Shown: one piece after another, positions 21,374-33,505 of the stretch
How positions within the stretch are numbered: the stretch's first letter is position 1
Layout: each line of letters starts with the position of its first letter
Assembly: GCA_003313425.1 (NCBI GenBank)
Contig: NHZP01000090.1
Location: 35,902 to 99,901 of the forward strand
Source of the DNA: Pseudopyrenochaeta lycopersici
Lineage: Eukaryota > Ascomycota > Dothideomycetes > Pleosporales > Pseudopyrenochaetaceae
Direction: 5' to 3'
DNA: 64,000 nucleotides
Program-made: the position numbers and the translations under genes
The notes under the pieces: generated by a model
What the model was told of the DNA's origin: nothing
Databases searched by the model: none
Seen by the model: only the letters and a program-made list of their open reading frames with translations

Positions 21374-24300
21374 TGTCAGAATTTTAATGAATGTGTTGGT
21401 CAGAAAATTGATTATTTATTTATTGTTGTTCTGTCTGTTCTTTTTTATAGCTCCTCTGCTTCCAGAGGTTCCGTAGATCGCAATAGTTATTAGTCCTACT
21501 ATTTATTACTCTTTCCTTATATTTAATAATCTGACACACCCCCTCAGCTTAGAGTAATCTTCTAAGCTGTTAAAAACTTATATCTTATGCGATTGTTAGA
21601 TCCTCTATTTAAGTCTGTATGTCTTTAAGTTTTAACTCTTTTGCTAAGGCTGGTTTCTTGTTTACCAGTCCTAATTGATTAAGAAAGTTCTCCTATTTGT
21701 TTGAGGGCAGCGCTTTAGTAAGTCTATCTGCTATCATTTGCGAGGACTTTACGTATTTAACTTAAATTCGTCTAAGTAATATTTCCTGTCGTAGCTAGTA
21801 ATTGTAGATGTCTATATATCGAAGTTTAGTTTAGAGTTTTGCAATCTCTTCCGTCACAAGTCAAATTATCTATGTATTGTCGCATTAAATTGTAATAGTT
21901 GACTCTGGTAAGGATATCTGGAGCTCCTTAAGAAGTCGCGAGGTAAAGATAGCTTCCTTTGCTACTTAGGAGAGTGCGAGCAGTTCTGCTTCAGTTGTTA
22001 AGGTAGTAACCGTGTCCTGTTTACTTACTCTCTAGGTAATAAGACTACTAAATAGCTTAATTACATAACCTTGCGAACTCTTTCTATCGACTGTGTTATT
22101 AGCAAATAATGCATCGCTAGCTACTTTAAGCTTATCGCCTCCTCCTAATTAGAGTGCTCTTAATTTTATCGCTGTAAGGTAGAGCAGGACTCTGTTAGCA
22201 GCCTCCTAATGCTCCGTGCCAGGGTTAACGAGGAAGCGTGCAAGGCGCGATATTGCGAAGGCGATATCTGGTTGTGTTATAACAGCGGTAAATAGTAAGG
22301 AACTAATCTTACGCTAGTATTTGTTAACTTCTAAAGGTAATGCTAATCCCTCGCGTGGCTGGAGTTTAACGCTTACTATTAGGGTATCATATCGGACATC
22401 TTTCCTATCTGCAAGTCTGCTAATTTTGTTAGCATAGGCTAACTAGGAGAGTTAAATTAATCGTTATTCTCGGTCTCTGATAACTTTAACGCCAAGGAAC
22501 TATTGCAAGTCTTCTCCTCCTGTAAAGGTATATCTTTCTTAAAGAGCCTTAATAGCTTGTTAAGCTTCTACCTCCTTCTTCTAGTAATAGGCTAAGATAA
22601 TGTTATTAACGTAAAAGAAGATAATAATGCTATCCTTAATTATGCAGCAGGCCTTATATAGCACTTATTTAAAGCCTAGTTTAGTAAAGGTTAAGATAAA
22701 TTCTTTCTGCTATAGGAGCGGTGAAATTTGAAGACTGTAAAGTGCCTTTTTAAGCTTAAGGATTGTTCTGGGCTTCTGGTATCCTCGTGGCATTCTTATA
22801 TAGATTTCTCTATCTATTATTATATACACGAATGCGTTAGTAACGTTGTACTGTTTAAGTTTAAGGTTGAACTTGGCAGCGATTGCCATGAGCATTTAAA
22901 AAGACCTGCTAGCTAACGTAGCTGCGTATATGTCTTATAACGTGATGTTTCGTTACTAATTACTATAAACGACAAGTTATACTTTGTATTTAATAAGGTG
23001 ATGGTGTTTATCTAATTTGTAGGTATACACCTATATGCAGTCTCATATTTAGTAACCTCTCTGTTTAATAGGAGTAATTAGTACTTCAGCCTAGGACTTT
23101 ATTTGTTTATAGCTCCTTAGGTGTTCTTATTCAGCTTCCTTAAATATTTTGTGCAGAGGATAATCTTTAAGCTTTAAGTAAGTCGTCAGCAGAGGTAGTA
23201 ATTAGTTTTAGTAAGGCTTCACCCCCTTTTCTAGTATTCTCTTTAGCTATGCCTTATTAATAGGATTACTTTCGTGTTCCCCTACGTGCCCTGCTTAAGT
23301 GCTAGCTATAAATGCTGCTGCCTATAGTTCTATTTTCGACGAGCCATGTGTCGTCGTGCTATTAGCTTCAAGTTTGTTAGCCTACGCCTAGCTAAGGATA
23401 GCTACAGGTAGCGGAGTGTCTGGCGGCGTTGGGTATGAGTCTATTACTTTTCTACTTTAGTAACCTCTTAACTTTTAACCTTGTAGACTTAAACTCTCTC
23501 CTAATATTGTATTATCTTTGTAGAACAACCTAGTCTTAGGCTGTTCCTGTCGCAGTAGTGTAGGTAGTTTAATCGTTTTCACCTACATTACAATCTCGTG
23601 CAGGGTATTATGTATAAGGTTGTCTATAAGGTCTTCTGTTTTGCCGCTAAACACTACGCTTTTATTAAAGACTACGTCTCTTATGCTAATAACTTTAGCT
23701 AGTAACAGGATCTAAACTTAGTAGATGTTTGTAGATTAATAGCTAATAAGATAGCTAATCTAGGCTTTTGGATCTAAGCGTTGCAGTTGCGACTTTCCTT
23801 AGTGGGTATTGTTAGTCATTATAAATGCCTTGCAGCTATATGCTTTAAGATGAGCTTAGTTTAGTTTCTATAGTCTAGTAACAATACTATTTATAGCAGC
23901 GACCCTTGTAAAGAATACCTTATATAGGCTTTTCTAGCAGTTTAAGTAGTTCGGCGTTCTATTGTAAAGGTATACTGCTGCTCTTATAATTTCTAGCTAT
24001 AGTTCCTAAGGGAGATTAGCATCTAGTTGTATCGTGCGTGCCTTTTCTTTATTACACCCCCTAAGCGTTCTCCTCCGCTATTCTGTAATTAGGTATTAGG
24101 AGCAGAAGGCTTAACCTTTATGCCTTTAGACGTGAACTATCTTTTAACTTCTAGCTTGACAGTTACTATCTTGTTATCCGTCTTAATTACTTTTACAGAA
24201 ATATTAAACTGCGTATATAGGAAGTAAGTAAAATTATCTAGTAATTAAATAATAGATCGTGCTGGTCTGTTGTTAGTAAAGTAGAAATCCTAGTTATATG

Positions 24301-26555
24301 CCGAGAATCAGTTAGTGATCAGCATTTAGCTCTTTTCCTTTGAGTAGCTCCCGACTTCGTAGTCGTGAAAGTCGATCGCGATTTATTCTCCTAGTCCTTC
24401 TTTGCTCAGTTAAGGTTCTCTGCGGATCCTGCGCTTTAATTTAGCTCTCCTACATGCGTCGCACTCGACTGTAGTAACGCCTTTAATGCGCACCCCCTTA
24501 GATTGTTAGACTAGGTGTTTGATCGCTGCGGGCCTTAGGTGCCCTAGGCGCTTATGCTATAGTATTGCACTTACTCTTTGTAGCGCCCGCTTAGTTCAAG
24601 AGTTGAATTAGGTGTGAAAGGCACTATCGTTTGCATCTGAATACTTAAGTACCTATTAGTCGTGTGCTTCCGTCAGGTATGCGATAATTGAGTTGTCCTA
24701 TCTCTGTAGTGTCGTTAGCTCTTGTTTATTATCCTACCAGATCCCCTGTCTTCTAAGTAGCCTGAATAACACCAGGTTACAGAGGAGGTTAGGACACCAA
24801 GCTACGTTATCAAGCCTTAGAGTATGCTTTCTTTCTGCTCCTTAGGTTTTAACGTACACTGTCCTATAGCCTTTAATCTAGACTTATGTATTGCCTGCCT
24901 AAATACAGTCTCCTATTACCGGCTCGCGAAGGTGTTTAATTTAATTAATATTATTGCAGATGTGTGCGGTTAAGCTGGAGTTAAGGATGAATGCATTCTT
25001 AAGTGGGTATTCTTGACTACTGGCATTAAACGTTAATGCGGCTATAACTGCTTTAGTAGTTGCTACAACACAACCTTCTAGTTAATCTGTTGATAGGTCA
25101 GGAGTTTGTAATGTTTTAATGCGCGGCGTAATTAATTGTGATGTGGAGGAAAGGCGCAGTTTCTTAGCCTCTAGGCTTGATTCCTGTATCGCCCTCTATA
25201 AGTTATTATTATTATTAATTTTATACTATACTAGTTTAGTAATACTTTAATTTAGCTTAAACTACTTAGGTACCTTATTAGTATACACGTAGTAACAGTC
25301 TAATAAGTTATAGCGCTGTCTATAAGCAGGACAATTATCTCCAGCTGCCGCTATATTCCTAATTAGGAACTGCTTAGATTTAGTTATTTAACTATTACGT
25401 TTTTGTTTCTGCCTAGGTTTCCCCTGGCTACCCTGTGAGGGGGCAGATAGCGCTCTTTCTAACACACTTAGGGTGTCCCCATTTTGTGTGCCCTGAACAG
25501 ATGCACTATTAGAGACGTATGATGCTTCTCCCGCAGCAAAAGCGCTCTTCTGCGTGCCCTTTAATGGGTGGGATAGGCTCATGTGGTCGCGGAAGAGTTT
25601 CATCATCTTCTTCCTATTAATAGTCGTTCTGTCATATCCAGGACTGGAGAAGGTAGCTACCCATATTGGGGCCACCTTCGAGACAGCGCCTTTAGGGTTT
25701 CAGCTCGGGTTGCTGCTCGATCGTACTCGGTCAGCCATGTTTCCCAATTGCTTAGGGTTCTCATTAGCCTAAGTGCAGCGTGGTACTTCTCTCGCGCTTT
25801 AGTTCGTTCTTCCTGTAGGTTAACACCTACCGTCTCCCGGAGGGAGGTTACCCATTCCCGGACTGACTTGCCCGACTCATAGTAGCTTAGTTGCAGATAA
25901 GGTGAGACAGTGGCTAGTATATGCTTAATCAGCTTCTCGTACTTTATCCTTTCTTCTTAATATTCTTTATCTAAGAGCTTGTACGATTTAAGGTGTATCT
26001 TATAGTCATCGCGGTCCTCTTTATATGCTTCCTGTCCACTCTAGGAGAGTTTAGAGATCCTTGTTAGAATAGTAGCAGAAGGAATCTCCTCTTATTATGT
26101 TAGTTGCGTGTTTCTGCGCGTTTAAGAGCTTAACGTAGTGCTCCTCGCCAAAACTATTGCTGCAGGTTAATAATCGGCAATGTTTAGTAATCGTGGAACT
26201 ATTAGCTTCCGTTTCGGTTCTTTAGTACCTTCTAGGTCGACAAGGGGCCAGTTCCTTAATGATTCGCACTTCATCTTAAACTGGCGGTACTAGGCCGTCC
26301 AGCTGTTGTAATTGGTTAGGACGACGGTCGCGTCCCTTGTGCTTAGGGTTACCATCGTTTCAGTATGTAATTAAGGCAGTAAGACTCTTAATTGTCAGAA
26401 TTTTAATAAATGTGTTAGTCAGAAAATTAATTATTTATTTATTGTTGTTCTGTCTGTTCTTTTTTATAGCTCCTCTGCTTCCGGAGGTTCCGTAGATCGC
26501 AATAGTTATCGGTCCTACTATTTATCGCTCTTTCCTTGTATTTGACAATCTGACA
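21374..26555 (-). mobile_element. Copia-type LTR retrotransposon 1
   Basis: 163-bp LTRs at 21374-21536 and 26393-26555, both tgtcag...ctgaca. TSD gtagt is at 21369-21373 and 26556-26560. The polypurine tract (read on minus, ctgagggggtg) abuts the left LTR at 21537, so the element runs on the minus strand. Total 5,182 bp, fairly heavy RIP. The integrase-RT-RNase H half is nearly the same as in the element at 47635, but the LTRs and the gag/protease half are clearly diverged. Confidence 0.95.
21550..26380 (-). pseudogene. Copia gag-pol of element 1, RIP-inactivated
   Basis: Readable pieces on the minus strand: a gag C-terminal part with KKMMKLFRDHMS (25388-25675); a protease motif F-I-L-N-S-S near 24980, matching the D-S-G site with D and G mutated; and a gag-pre-integrase/integrase region at about 24100-24560. 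An RT segment at 22710-22895 includes A-I-A-A-K-F-N-L-K-L-K-Q-Y-N-V-T-N-A-F-V and K-K-A-L-Y-S-L-Q, corresponding to Copia KQxDVxNAFL and ALYGLKQ motifs. The order gag-PR-IN-RT-RH is that of Copia/Ty1. Confidence 0.85.
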
Positions 26556-26606
26556 GTAGTATAGGATAAATGCACACTCGTTAGTTAGGCCTCTTCGCCT
26601 ATAACA

Positions 26607-26927
26607 AAATTAATATTTAATCTTATTACAGTAGTATAATTTCTTATTTTATTACTAGAATATAGTTAGTAGTATTTTAGCCAACTAAAACTCTAAATAA
26701 TATTATTAAACTACTAGCTAAACTAATAAAAATATATATAGTAAGCTTAATAGTAATAGTAAAAGAAATAACACCTATAAATACTAATATCTAGTGCCAT
26801 AGTAATAAGAAATTTAGCCTTAAAATAATTCTAACTTTAGATTTTACTATACTATAAGAGAAACATGTAAAGTAAGTAACTTTCTTTTTTCTAGTAACAC
26901 TACTAATATTTTAAGAACACTATTAAC
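26607..26927. other. AT-rich RIPped DNA, nothing recognised
   Basis: Lies between the end of the chromodomain Gypsy element and a solo LTR. No frame or terminal repeat seen. Confidence 0.4.
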
Positions 26928-27318
26928 TGTTGTAAACAACGCGCTGTGACCTAGGGTACGGTAGGCTCACGTGCGCGCTGACGTAGGAGCTTACCCTGGA
27001 GAGACACGTACTTATGTGCACATTCACGGGCGCGCTCACGTGCGCGCTCACGTGCACGCTCACGTGCAAGCTGATGGGCAAGCTCACGCAGGAGAACACC
27101 TGAAGGTAGACTCACGTGCTCGATCACGTGCGCGAGCACGTACGCGCTCACGCACGCGTACACGCTGCTCACGCTCCTACCGTATAATGGCCCCTGTAAT
27201 AGGCCGTGCTCAGCTCTCCTTTATATAGCTGGCTCTCCTAAGCCTCCTAGATAAAACAGTAGTCCATCTCATAGATTACCTGGGTAACTGTTGCCAAGCT
27301 CTCCCTTTTTCCTCCACA
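26928..27318 (-). mobile_element. Solo LTR (391 bp), inverted copy of the CACGTG-rich LTR
   Basis: Reverse orientation relative to 18521-18899, beginning TGTTG(T/C)AAAC and ending CCTCCACA. TSD ttaac is at 26923-26927 and 27319-27323. CACGTG at 26968, 27037, 27049, 27061, 27113 and 27125, partly on a 12-bp period. Confidence 0.93.
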
Positions 27319-27329
27319 TTAACTTACTA

Positions 27330-29303
27330 ACGTAAGCGGCAAGCGAAACGCCTAGGTAAGCGAAACGCCTACTCTACTAAGCTTTACAACTTTACACGTT
27401 AATAACTTAATCCTATAAAAAGCTACTACAGCTTAAAGTAGCGTAAATTAATCCTCTACTTCTACTATATCTTTCTTACACGTACACTTATTATATCCTG
27501 CCTCTCTATAAGTTTTATAGCGTTAGATACTTCTTATACTAGTACCTATTTAAGCTCTCTTTATATACCTCTCTACCTTAAGTTAAGTATTAATATCCCT
27601 CTAAGTAATTAAGTCCTCTCCCTCCCCCTTTAATAGGGTCCCTCCTTACTAGATCTACTTTTTCTTACACTTTTTCTGCTTAGAAGTAGCTCTATTTACC
27701 TACCTAAGACTAGCTACTCTAGCTTCTAGTAATATATATAAGTATACTTTTAATATTAATTCTTTTTTAACTTATAATATGTTAGCCAACACGGTTAGCT
27801 CCTTACGTGCTCTGTTATATAAGCATCCACAGGGTATATAGTTCCCTTGTGTCTTACTTAATAGGAATCAACCTAGTTCCTCCTGCCTGCTGCCCGCTAA
27901 CATAATACTATCTTAATAATAGAATTAGGAGAGGAACTCTTACAGTTATAAATCCTCTTTATAATTAGTATTATTTAAGCTTCTATCTTTTAGGAGTTAC
28001 TAAGTATTTTAGGGTACTAGAGAGTAGGCCCTAGTAGAGGTAGTATTAGCGTATAAGGCTTTACCTTACGCTTTAATAGTACTACCTCTAGGCTATATAG
28101 GACTAGGCTAGTTACTTAGAAGCTAGATAGAATATTCTACTATAAGAATAAGGTCTTAAATACCTCCTTAAAGGAAGCTAAGAACACTTTTTTATTAATG
28201 TAGGTAATATAACTATCTACTAAGACCCTAATCTCTTACTAGTATACCTACTTTAATAGCGTAAAGTAGACTATATTAAGCGGCTGTAAGATATAGGATA
28301 AATAAGAAAGTATATAGAGAGTAATTATCTTATTTTCCTTATATAAATCCTAAAAGGTAAGTAAATTATAGCTTTTATAGCTATTAATTACTAGTAGCTA
28401 GTAACTACTTATTATCTAGGCTACTATATACTAGATAAAGTACTATAGCTAGGCTAGACTAAGTTTATTATTAGTCTAGCTATTCTTACTAAAGCCTATA
28501 CGCTAGCCCTTAGATAGATTAGGTAACTAGGACTTATTATAGTTCTTAGCTTTAAAGATAATAAAGGGTAGAATTATCTAGCCTATAGTGTTAATACTAG
28601 TAATTAATATTACCTACTTACAGTTACTAGGTTATATCCCTAGTAGTTAAGTACGTCTCTTAGACGCAGTTTCTACCTTAATAGACCCTTCTACGCCTAT
28701 AGTAAAGCTAGTCTTATTAAAGTTATAAGTATCTTTATCTAGGACGCTATACTTAGCTTTAATATTACGTATAAGGTTAAACTAAAGGCTAATAATAGCT
28801 AGATTACTGTATAGGACTCTCTAGTAGTCGCGTAGCCTACTTAGCTAGGATTTAATCTTATGCTTATAAGAGATAAAGTTTCTAGCCTATTTTTCTCTTA
28901 CTTAGCTACTACTATAAGTAGCTAGCAACTAATTTACTATTTTATAGTGATAAGATAGTGTAGAGGTAAATCCTTGCGCGTCTAGCTTCTTTATATATTA
29001 GATAATTATATCTTCTTTATACTTATTAAGCTTTAATAAGTTAGGTTAGCTATTACGTTATAAAAGCTTTCTAGCGCGTTAGTTATAGAGAGTCCTTCTA
29101 GGAACGTTATAGACTGCTACAGCTTATTAATTACTTAATATTACGTCTTTTTTTATTACTTAGATAGCTAAGATAATTCTATCCTTATAAGGGAGTAATT
29201 TAATATTAAGTTATTAAGATATTGTAGTTAAAGGTAGAAGGAGGTGTGGTCTTAGTAAGAGTGGGCGTTTCGCTTACCTAGGCGTTTCGCTTACCACTCA
29301 CGT
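27330..29303 (-). mobile_element. Second Fot1/pogo-like transposon, heavily RIPped
   Basis: 46-bp TIRs at 27330-27375 and 29258-29303 (acgtaagcgg... and its complement) differ only by RIP-type transitions and are flanked by TA at 27328-27329 and 29304-29305. Each TIR repeats aagcgaaacgcc twice, the same design as the element at 16386. On the minus strand near 28688-28755 the reading K-Y-S-V-L-D-K-D-T-Y-N-F-N-K-T-S-F corresponds to pogo/Fot1 KYGxxDEDxYNFDETGF, with the catalytic D changed to N, E to K and G to S. Length 1,974 bp. Confidence 0.85.
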
Positions 29304-29615
29304 TAGTACTACTATTATAATTCTTTTAGATAATTTACTATGTTTATTTAATAAGATTTAATATTTGTTCCTTATACTAAGTCTAGATTTAGATACTAAA
29401 AAACTTAATATTAAATTAAGTAATACAATAGCAGGTTAGGAGAACTTAAGAAATAGTAAAGATCCAAATAATAATACTTTCAGGGTTTATACTATATCTA
29501 ATTTTAAAAGTAGGATTATGTTAGTATATAAGTAAGATAATTAATATTAGGAACTTTTAATTATAATAATAATACTAGAGAAGCGCGCTAAACAATTAAA
29601 ATAGTGTGTACAGAC
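29304..29615. other. AT-rich DNA, nothing recognised
   Basis: Short spacer between the second Fot1-like element and the solo LTR at the edge of gene island 2. Confidence 0.4.
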
Positions 29616-29620
29616 ACGAC

Positions 29621-29853
29621 TGTTCTGGGCGAAGAGGCCTTCCTAACGAGTATGCATTTATCCTATATTACAGAAGGAGAAAGATAGAGAAGAAGGTAAA
29701 GCTACCCTAAGAGATATATATATGTGTTCGTACGGGTTAGGGGGGGATGTGTTCCTTTATCTGCTAACCTATACAGGTTAGGAAAAGGGGGTCTCTCTCC
29801 TCTTGTAGGATAAGGGCGTACCCTCTCTCACTATAGGGGTGTAGCCCATCACA
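29621..29853 (-). mobile_element. Solo LTR (233 bp), diverged relative of the 250-bp LTR
   Basis: TG...CA ends (tgttctgggcgaagagg to gtagcccatcaca) match the 250-bp family inverted, with many differences. TSD acgac at 29616-29620 and 29854-29858 is exact. Marks the border between RIPped DNA and gene island 2. Confidence 0.85.
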
Positions 29854-29916
29854 ACGACTAAGAATAGTAACTATAAGATAATCTTTAAAAGAAGCACTGA
29901 ATAGGTCGTTGCTAAG

Positions 29917-31360
29917 ATGCCAGGCGATTGTGGCCGTAGAAAATATGCCGTTGCACGGAAGGCGGAGCCATTGACCGATCACGATCGTATCTGCCATCAC
30001 CTAGAGCAACGCGAGATAGTCAATGCGCCTGTATATAAATTCACCTTCAACGATAATTTTATAACATTTGAGAAGCGTGTAGACAAACCGCATGTTCTGC
30101 TGCGCATTGATCATAGCGACGACCCAAGATACTGGTTGAGCATTGTCAAAGCCTTGCCTGGTGGGAAGAAGAAAAGCGATCTCGAAGTGGAAACCCTATT
30201 TTGTGGGCGATCATAAAGCATGGTTGGAACATACCTGGCATAAAGAAAACTGCGAAATACCTTACACTGAACTGTACAAGCAATGATGGTCAGGTGATGT
30301 GAAAGAATGGTGGGGCAAGAAAAGGCAGGTTGATATCAACTATCAAGGTGTCAGGCATCGAGTTAAAGTAAGTACAGCATATCAATATGAACTATACTTT
30401 GATATTGCTGATTCACGAGCTGGATTCATTCAACGTTAATATCTTTGAAGAGACCCTTAAATGTGTCAAGTGGGCCGATCAGATATACTTCAAGAGTTGG
30501 GCTGACCTGGAACTTGACGTGCAGGGCTGCAGGTGATATCACTGTAATTTTAGGTCACTTTTTAGGTGCTTTAGACGCTCCTAATTATACCAGGGTACAC
30601 TCGGTGATATTAGCACCTTTGAATAATTTTCTGGGTGGTTCTCCACGGAAGGCTAAGTCATGGCTTGGTTGAAGTTTGAGGCATTTGGAAAAGTGTCCTT
30701 CCACATAGGAGATATTGAATTGTTTGGCGCTCACAATTTTGGCGCCACGTTCCGTGTACCTGGTTTCGTCACTATCGACCTTCATTTCCGTATCATGGGC
30801 TCACTGTCTGGAGATGCTTCGCTGAAACTGTAGGTCTCCTACTTTACAAGCATTCCTTTGATATGATGCTGATGCGTTCAATAACATGACTTAAGAAGCC
30901 AAATTCCCTGGGTGGGACTATTCGATGCGAGACCCATTTTCGTCTGGCGAAGACGACAAACCAGATAACGAAACCCCACGAAAACAAATTGAATCTGGTG
31001 GCATTCGTGACGAATTTACCTGGACCCGGACGCTCAAGGTCAAGTCACTGCGCATATGTGATACCCCAAATTTGTCTTGAAATTTTCGAAAATTGTCATA
31101 TCGGAAGAGTTTCAAGAGTTACCTTCGGCATAGTGTTTGACGGCTCGGCAATTTCTGATGCAGCGGTAATTGCAGAAATGCCTGGAAAAGCTCGCATTGT
31201 CTGAGTTATCTCGTTATAGCTCGATCTGGGACTCTATGGGTGCGCACAAGTGTATGCCAAACCGAAGATTGGCTCTAATCAAGATTTCGTATACTGTCAT
31301 GGGACGAATGGTGGTGCCGAGCTGTTTGGGACTATCGAGGCACCAAAGGTTTGTTGTACA
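29917..31360 (+). pseudogene. Broken C-terminal region of a secreted chitinase-like (GH18-associated) protein
   Basis: Plus-strand coding pieces in changing frames. 29990-30205: F-T-F-N-D-N-F, V-L-L-R-I-D-H-S-D-D-P-R-Y-W. After a frameshift near 30197: W-L-E-H-T-W-H-K-E-N-C-E and V-K-E-W-W-G-K-K. 30410-30535: W-A-D-Q-I-Y-F-K-S-W. 30665-30830: V-S-F-H-I-G-D-I-E-L-F-G-A-H-N-F-G-A-T-F. 30897-31080: F-P-G-W-D-Y-S-M-R-D-P. 31121-31195: V-T-F-G-I-V-F-D-G. 31227-31355: Y-G-C-A-Q-V-Y-A-K-P. The order and spacing recall the beta-rich C-terminal extension of large fungal class V (GH18) chitinases. The 5' part, including any catalytic domain, is absent, and frames cannot all be joined by GT-AG introns, so it is called a remnant. 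Family assignment is from memory. Confidence 0.45.
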
Positions 31361-31695
31361 GCCTAGAGTAAACATTATAGTCTCCAGGAAATGTAGCGAC
31401 GGTTCCACCTAAGCATATTGTGAGACGAAATCGTTCGGTGCGTGACAAGGGGCCGTCCGATGGTGCTGCAATTGCAGTAGCGGGCATGGGGAATGAATTG
31501 AACGGGTAGGCCAATAGATGGGTGTTTAAGGCCTCTAATTTATTTACTTTATCCGAGGACATGGCTTGGGTTCGCGCATGAACCGGGGTATTGATTGGTC
31601 CGACATAAACCATGTGCATATATAGCCTGCTGCTGCCCGCCTTAATGATGTTGTCTCCAGATTATCGCACAGTTCTGACAAGTCACCCGTTTTCG

Positions 31696-33505
31696 ATGAC
31701 TCCCTCACTTGCAGAACTGCCGCTTGACATATTCGTAGTTTTAGCCACTTATCTTTACAACTACCACTTTTCTACATTTATTTCGCTCCGATCTGCATGT
31801 AGCAATTTCAAGAAAAGTTCAAATGCGCTATTCTTCCGCCGTATTGCGATCAAGGGCGAACACGAAGTAGAAAATGAGATATTGAATAGACTGCAAGTAC
31901 AAGATGGAATTGTTGCTGCAATGGTGCACAGCATTCGGTTTGCGCCATCTACACAAAACCATATTGTAGCTGAAAATCTGATTACAGCCTTGAGCGAGTG
32001 CTGGAAGTATTTTGTGAGTGTGCGCAAGATCATGTGAGAAACAATCGTTCCGGGCACTTGACTTTAGATGAACAAGCAGTAACCAAAGCAGATGGGAGTC
32101 CCCACTCCATATACCGGATTCATTATTATCCATCCTTTCTGATCACCCTACCATCCAAGTAGGTTATGTAAATTATGAGCGGAGCCGGAGAAACCACACA
32201 ATGGATGAAGCACTTCTCTCATCCTCAAATCTACATTCTCTAGACATCACCGTGTTGAGCCATTCAGAGCAACCAGAGACTGATTCTGAGATGTTCCTAC
32301 TCAAAACATGTCTGCTACAAGCTACAAATCTAAAACGCCTCCGCCTCAGGGTTTCGCTCGATACCTCTGGCGTCAACCCTCATTACCACCACGGCCAATT
32401 GAATTTGCCTTTCGAGACTGGAGACCACGTCTCGCCACTCGAGGAGCTGAGTCTGGATCCGCTGAACCAGTACTATTTGCCAACAATGAAGCACTGTGAA
32501 ATATGGGCGCAGTGCATGGACTGGGGTGCCATGCGCATCCTAGATTTTGGGTCAGGTTGTCCTCAATACTTCTTAAAAGTCCTTACTAGCCGCGTTCCAC
32601 AGCTTAAATCACTTACATTCGGAACAAATGTACAACCAAACAGATGGAACCAGCTTTGGGCCGGTTTCGAGGATCTAGACGTAATTTCGCAATTCTTGCA
32701 GTCCATACAGGCGCTGGAGGCGGTAAAGCTTTACACTGGCAAAGACGAAGATGTAAGAGATATTCGATCCATCCTTTTGAATGAGCATGGCCAGAGCTTG
32801 AAGCAGTTTGGCCTAGAGGTGACTTCGAATGAAGGATGGGGTGCTGAGAGCTTCCTTGAACTGAGGGCAAAAGCACCTAGCCTAGAGGACTTGATTGTGC
32901 CATTGCGAATGCATAAAGTCGACAGATTCAAAGGAACGGAAACAGTTTGGCCAGACGTGTTGCTGGACAGCTCAAAGCTAGCCGCTCGGTGCTCGAACCT
33001 GTTTCCACCGACTTCTTCAGTTCAGAGTCCCAAGAAGTCCAGTCTGTCATGGCTCAAATCTTCCTTTACCAAAAGAAAGGAGATGAATCGGGTTAGCATG
33101 ACAGCGGCCGAACAAGGCACTACAGCATTCAAATTTCGCCTCTCTCAAAAGAGTCCGACGTCTGTTCATGAGGCACTGACTTCTTTGCCTTGCCTTAAAG
33201 TTCTCCGTCTCAAAGTATTCCTTGAGCACGACTCAGGTCAACTAATCGAAAATGAGCGAGAGATACACACTTGGGGTCGGACGATATTAAAACAGCAGGC
33301 AGCCACAAACCTTGTCCTACGACTATGGCATGAGAGTCTCCAACCTGAATTTATGGAGGTAGCATTTCACGCGCCACAGCCATGCTCAAAGATATGGACG
33401 TTCACTGTGCAGTACAAATGGCGAAATGGGGAAAAGAGGTTGGGTCTAAACATGAAGGAGGGAGGGCACAATTACGATGCCGCATCTTTTGACCCGTTCG
33501 TCTGA
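31696..33505 (+). CDS. F-box-like protein with leucine-rich C-terminal region
   Basis: Two-exon model: 31696-32033 and 32077-33505, joined in frame across a 43-nt GT-AG intron (gtgaga...acaag). Product 588 aa. Residues about 5-50 (S-L-A-E-L-P-L-D-I-F-V-V-L-A-T-Y-L...R-S-A-C-S-N-F) fit an F-box, which recruits substrates to SCF ubiquitin ligases by binding Skp1. The rest has irregular leucine-rich segments, e.g. L-H-S-L-D-I, L-K-R-L-R-L, L-E-E-L-S-L and L-K-V-L-R-L. An upstream in-frame ATG at 31612 would add 28 residues and has a better -3 base. The intron is short and its acceptor is aag; an unspliced reading hits stops, and the chosen join keeps the LRR-like frame open from 32077. Substrate unknown. 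Not RIPped. Confidence 0.7.

Larger units (their letters stand above)
15729..26606 (+). mobile_element. Chromodomain Gypsy element with 250-bp LTRs, internally deleted and multiply invaded
   Basis: 5' LTR at 15729-15978. The 3' LTR is split into 21170-21373 and 26561-26606 by a Copia insertion and totals exactly 250 bp. A purine tract (aaggaggaggaggg) precedes the 3' LTR. Internal order: short gag-like remnant (15979-16385), Fot1 insertion, solo-LTR insertion, integrase plus chromodomain (18905-19950), unassigned 3' part, 3' LTR. No protease, reverse transcriptase or RNase H can be found, and only about 0.6 kb of element DNA separates the 5' LTR from integrase. It is therefore an internal-deletion derivative. 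Flanking pentamers (gctta and aaatt) do not match, so no TSD is claimed. Confidence 0.8.

Noticed and set aside
15729..26606. Starship-type giant mobile element carrying cargo
   Set aside because: No tyrosine recombinase (DUF3435) captain frame seen. All large structures are explained by nested LTR and TIR elements with their own TSDs.
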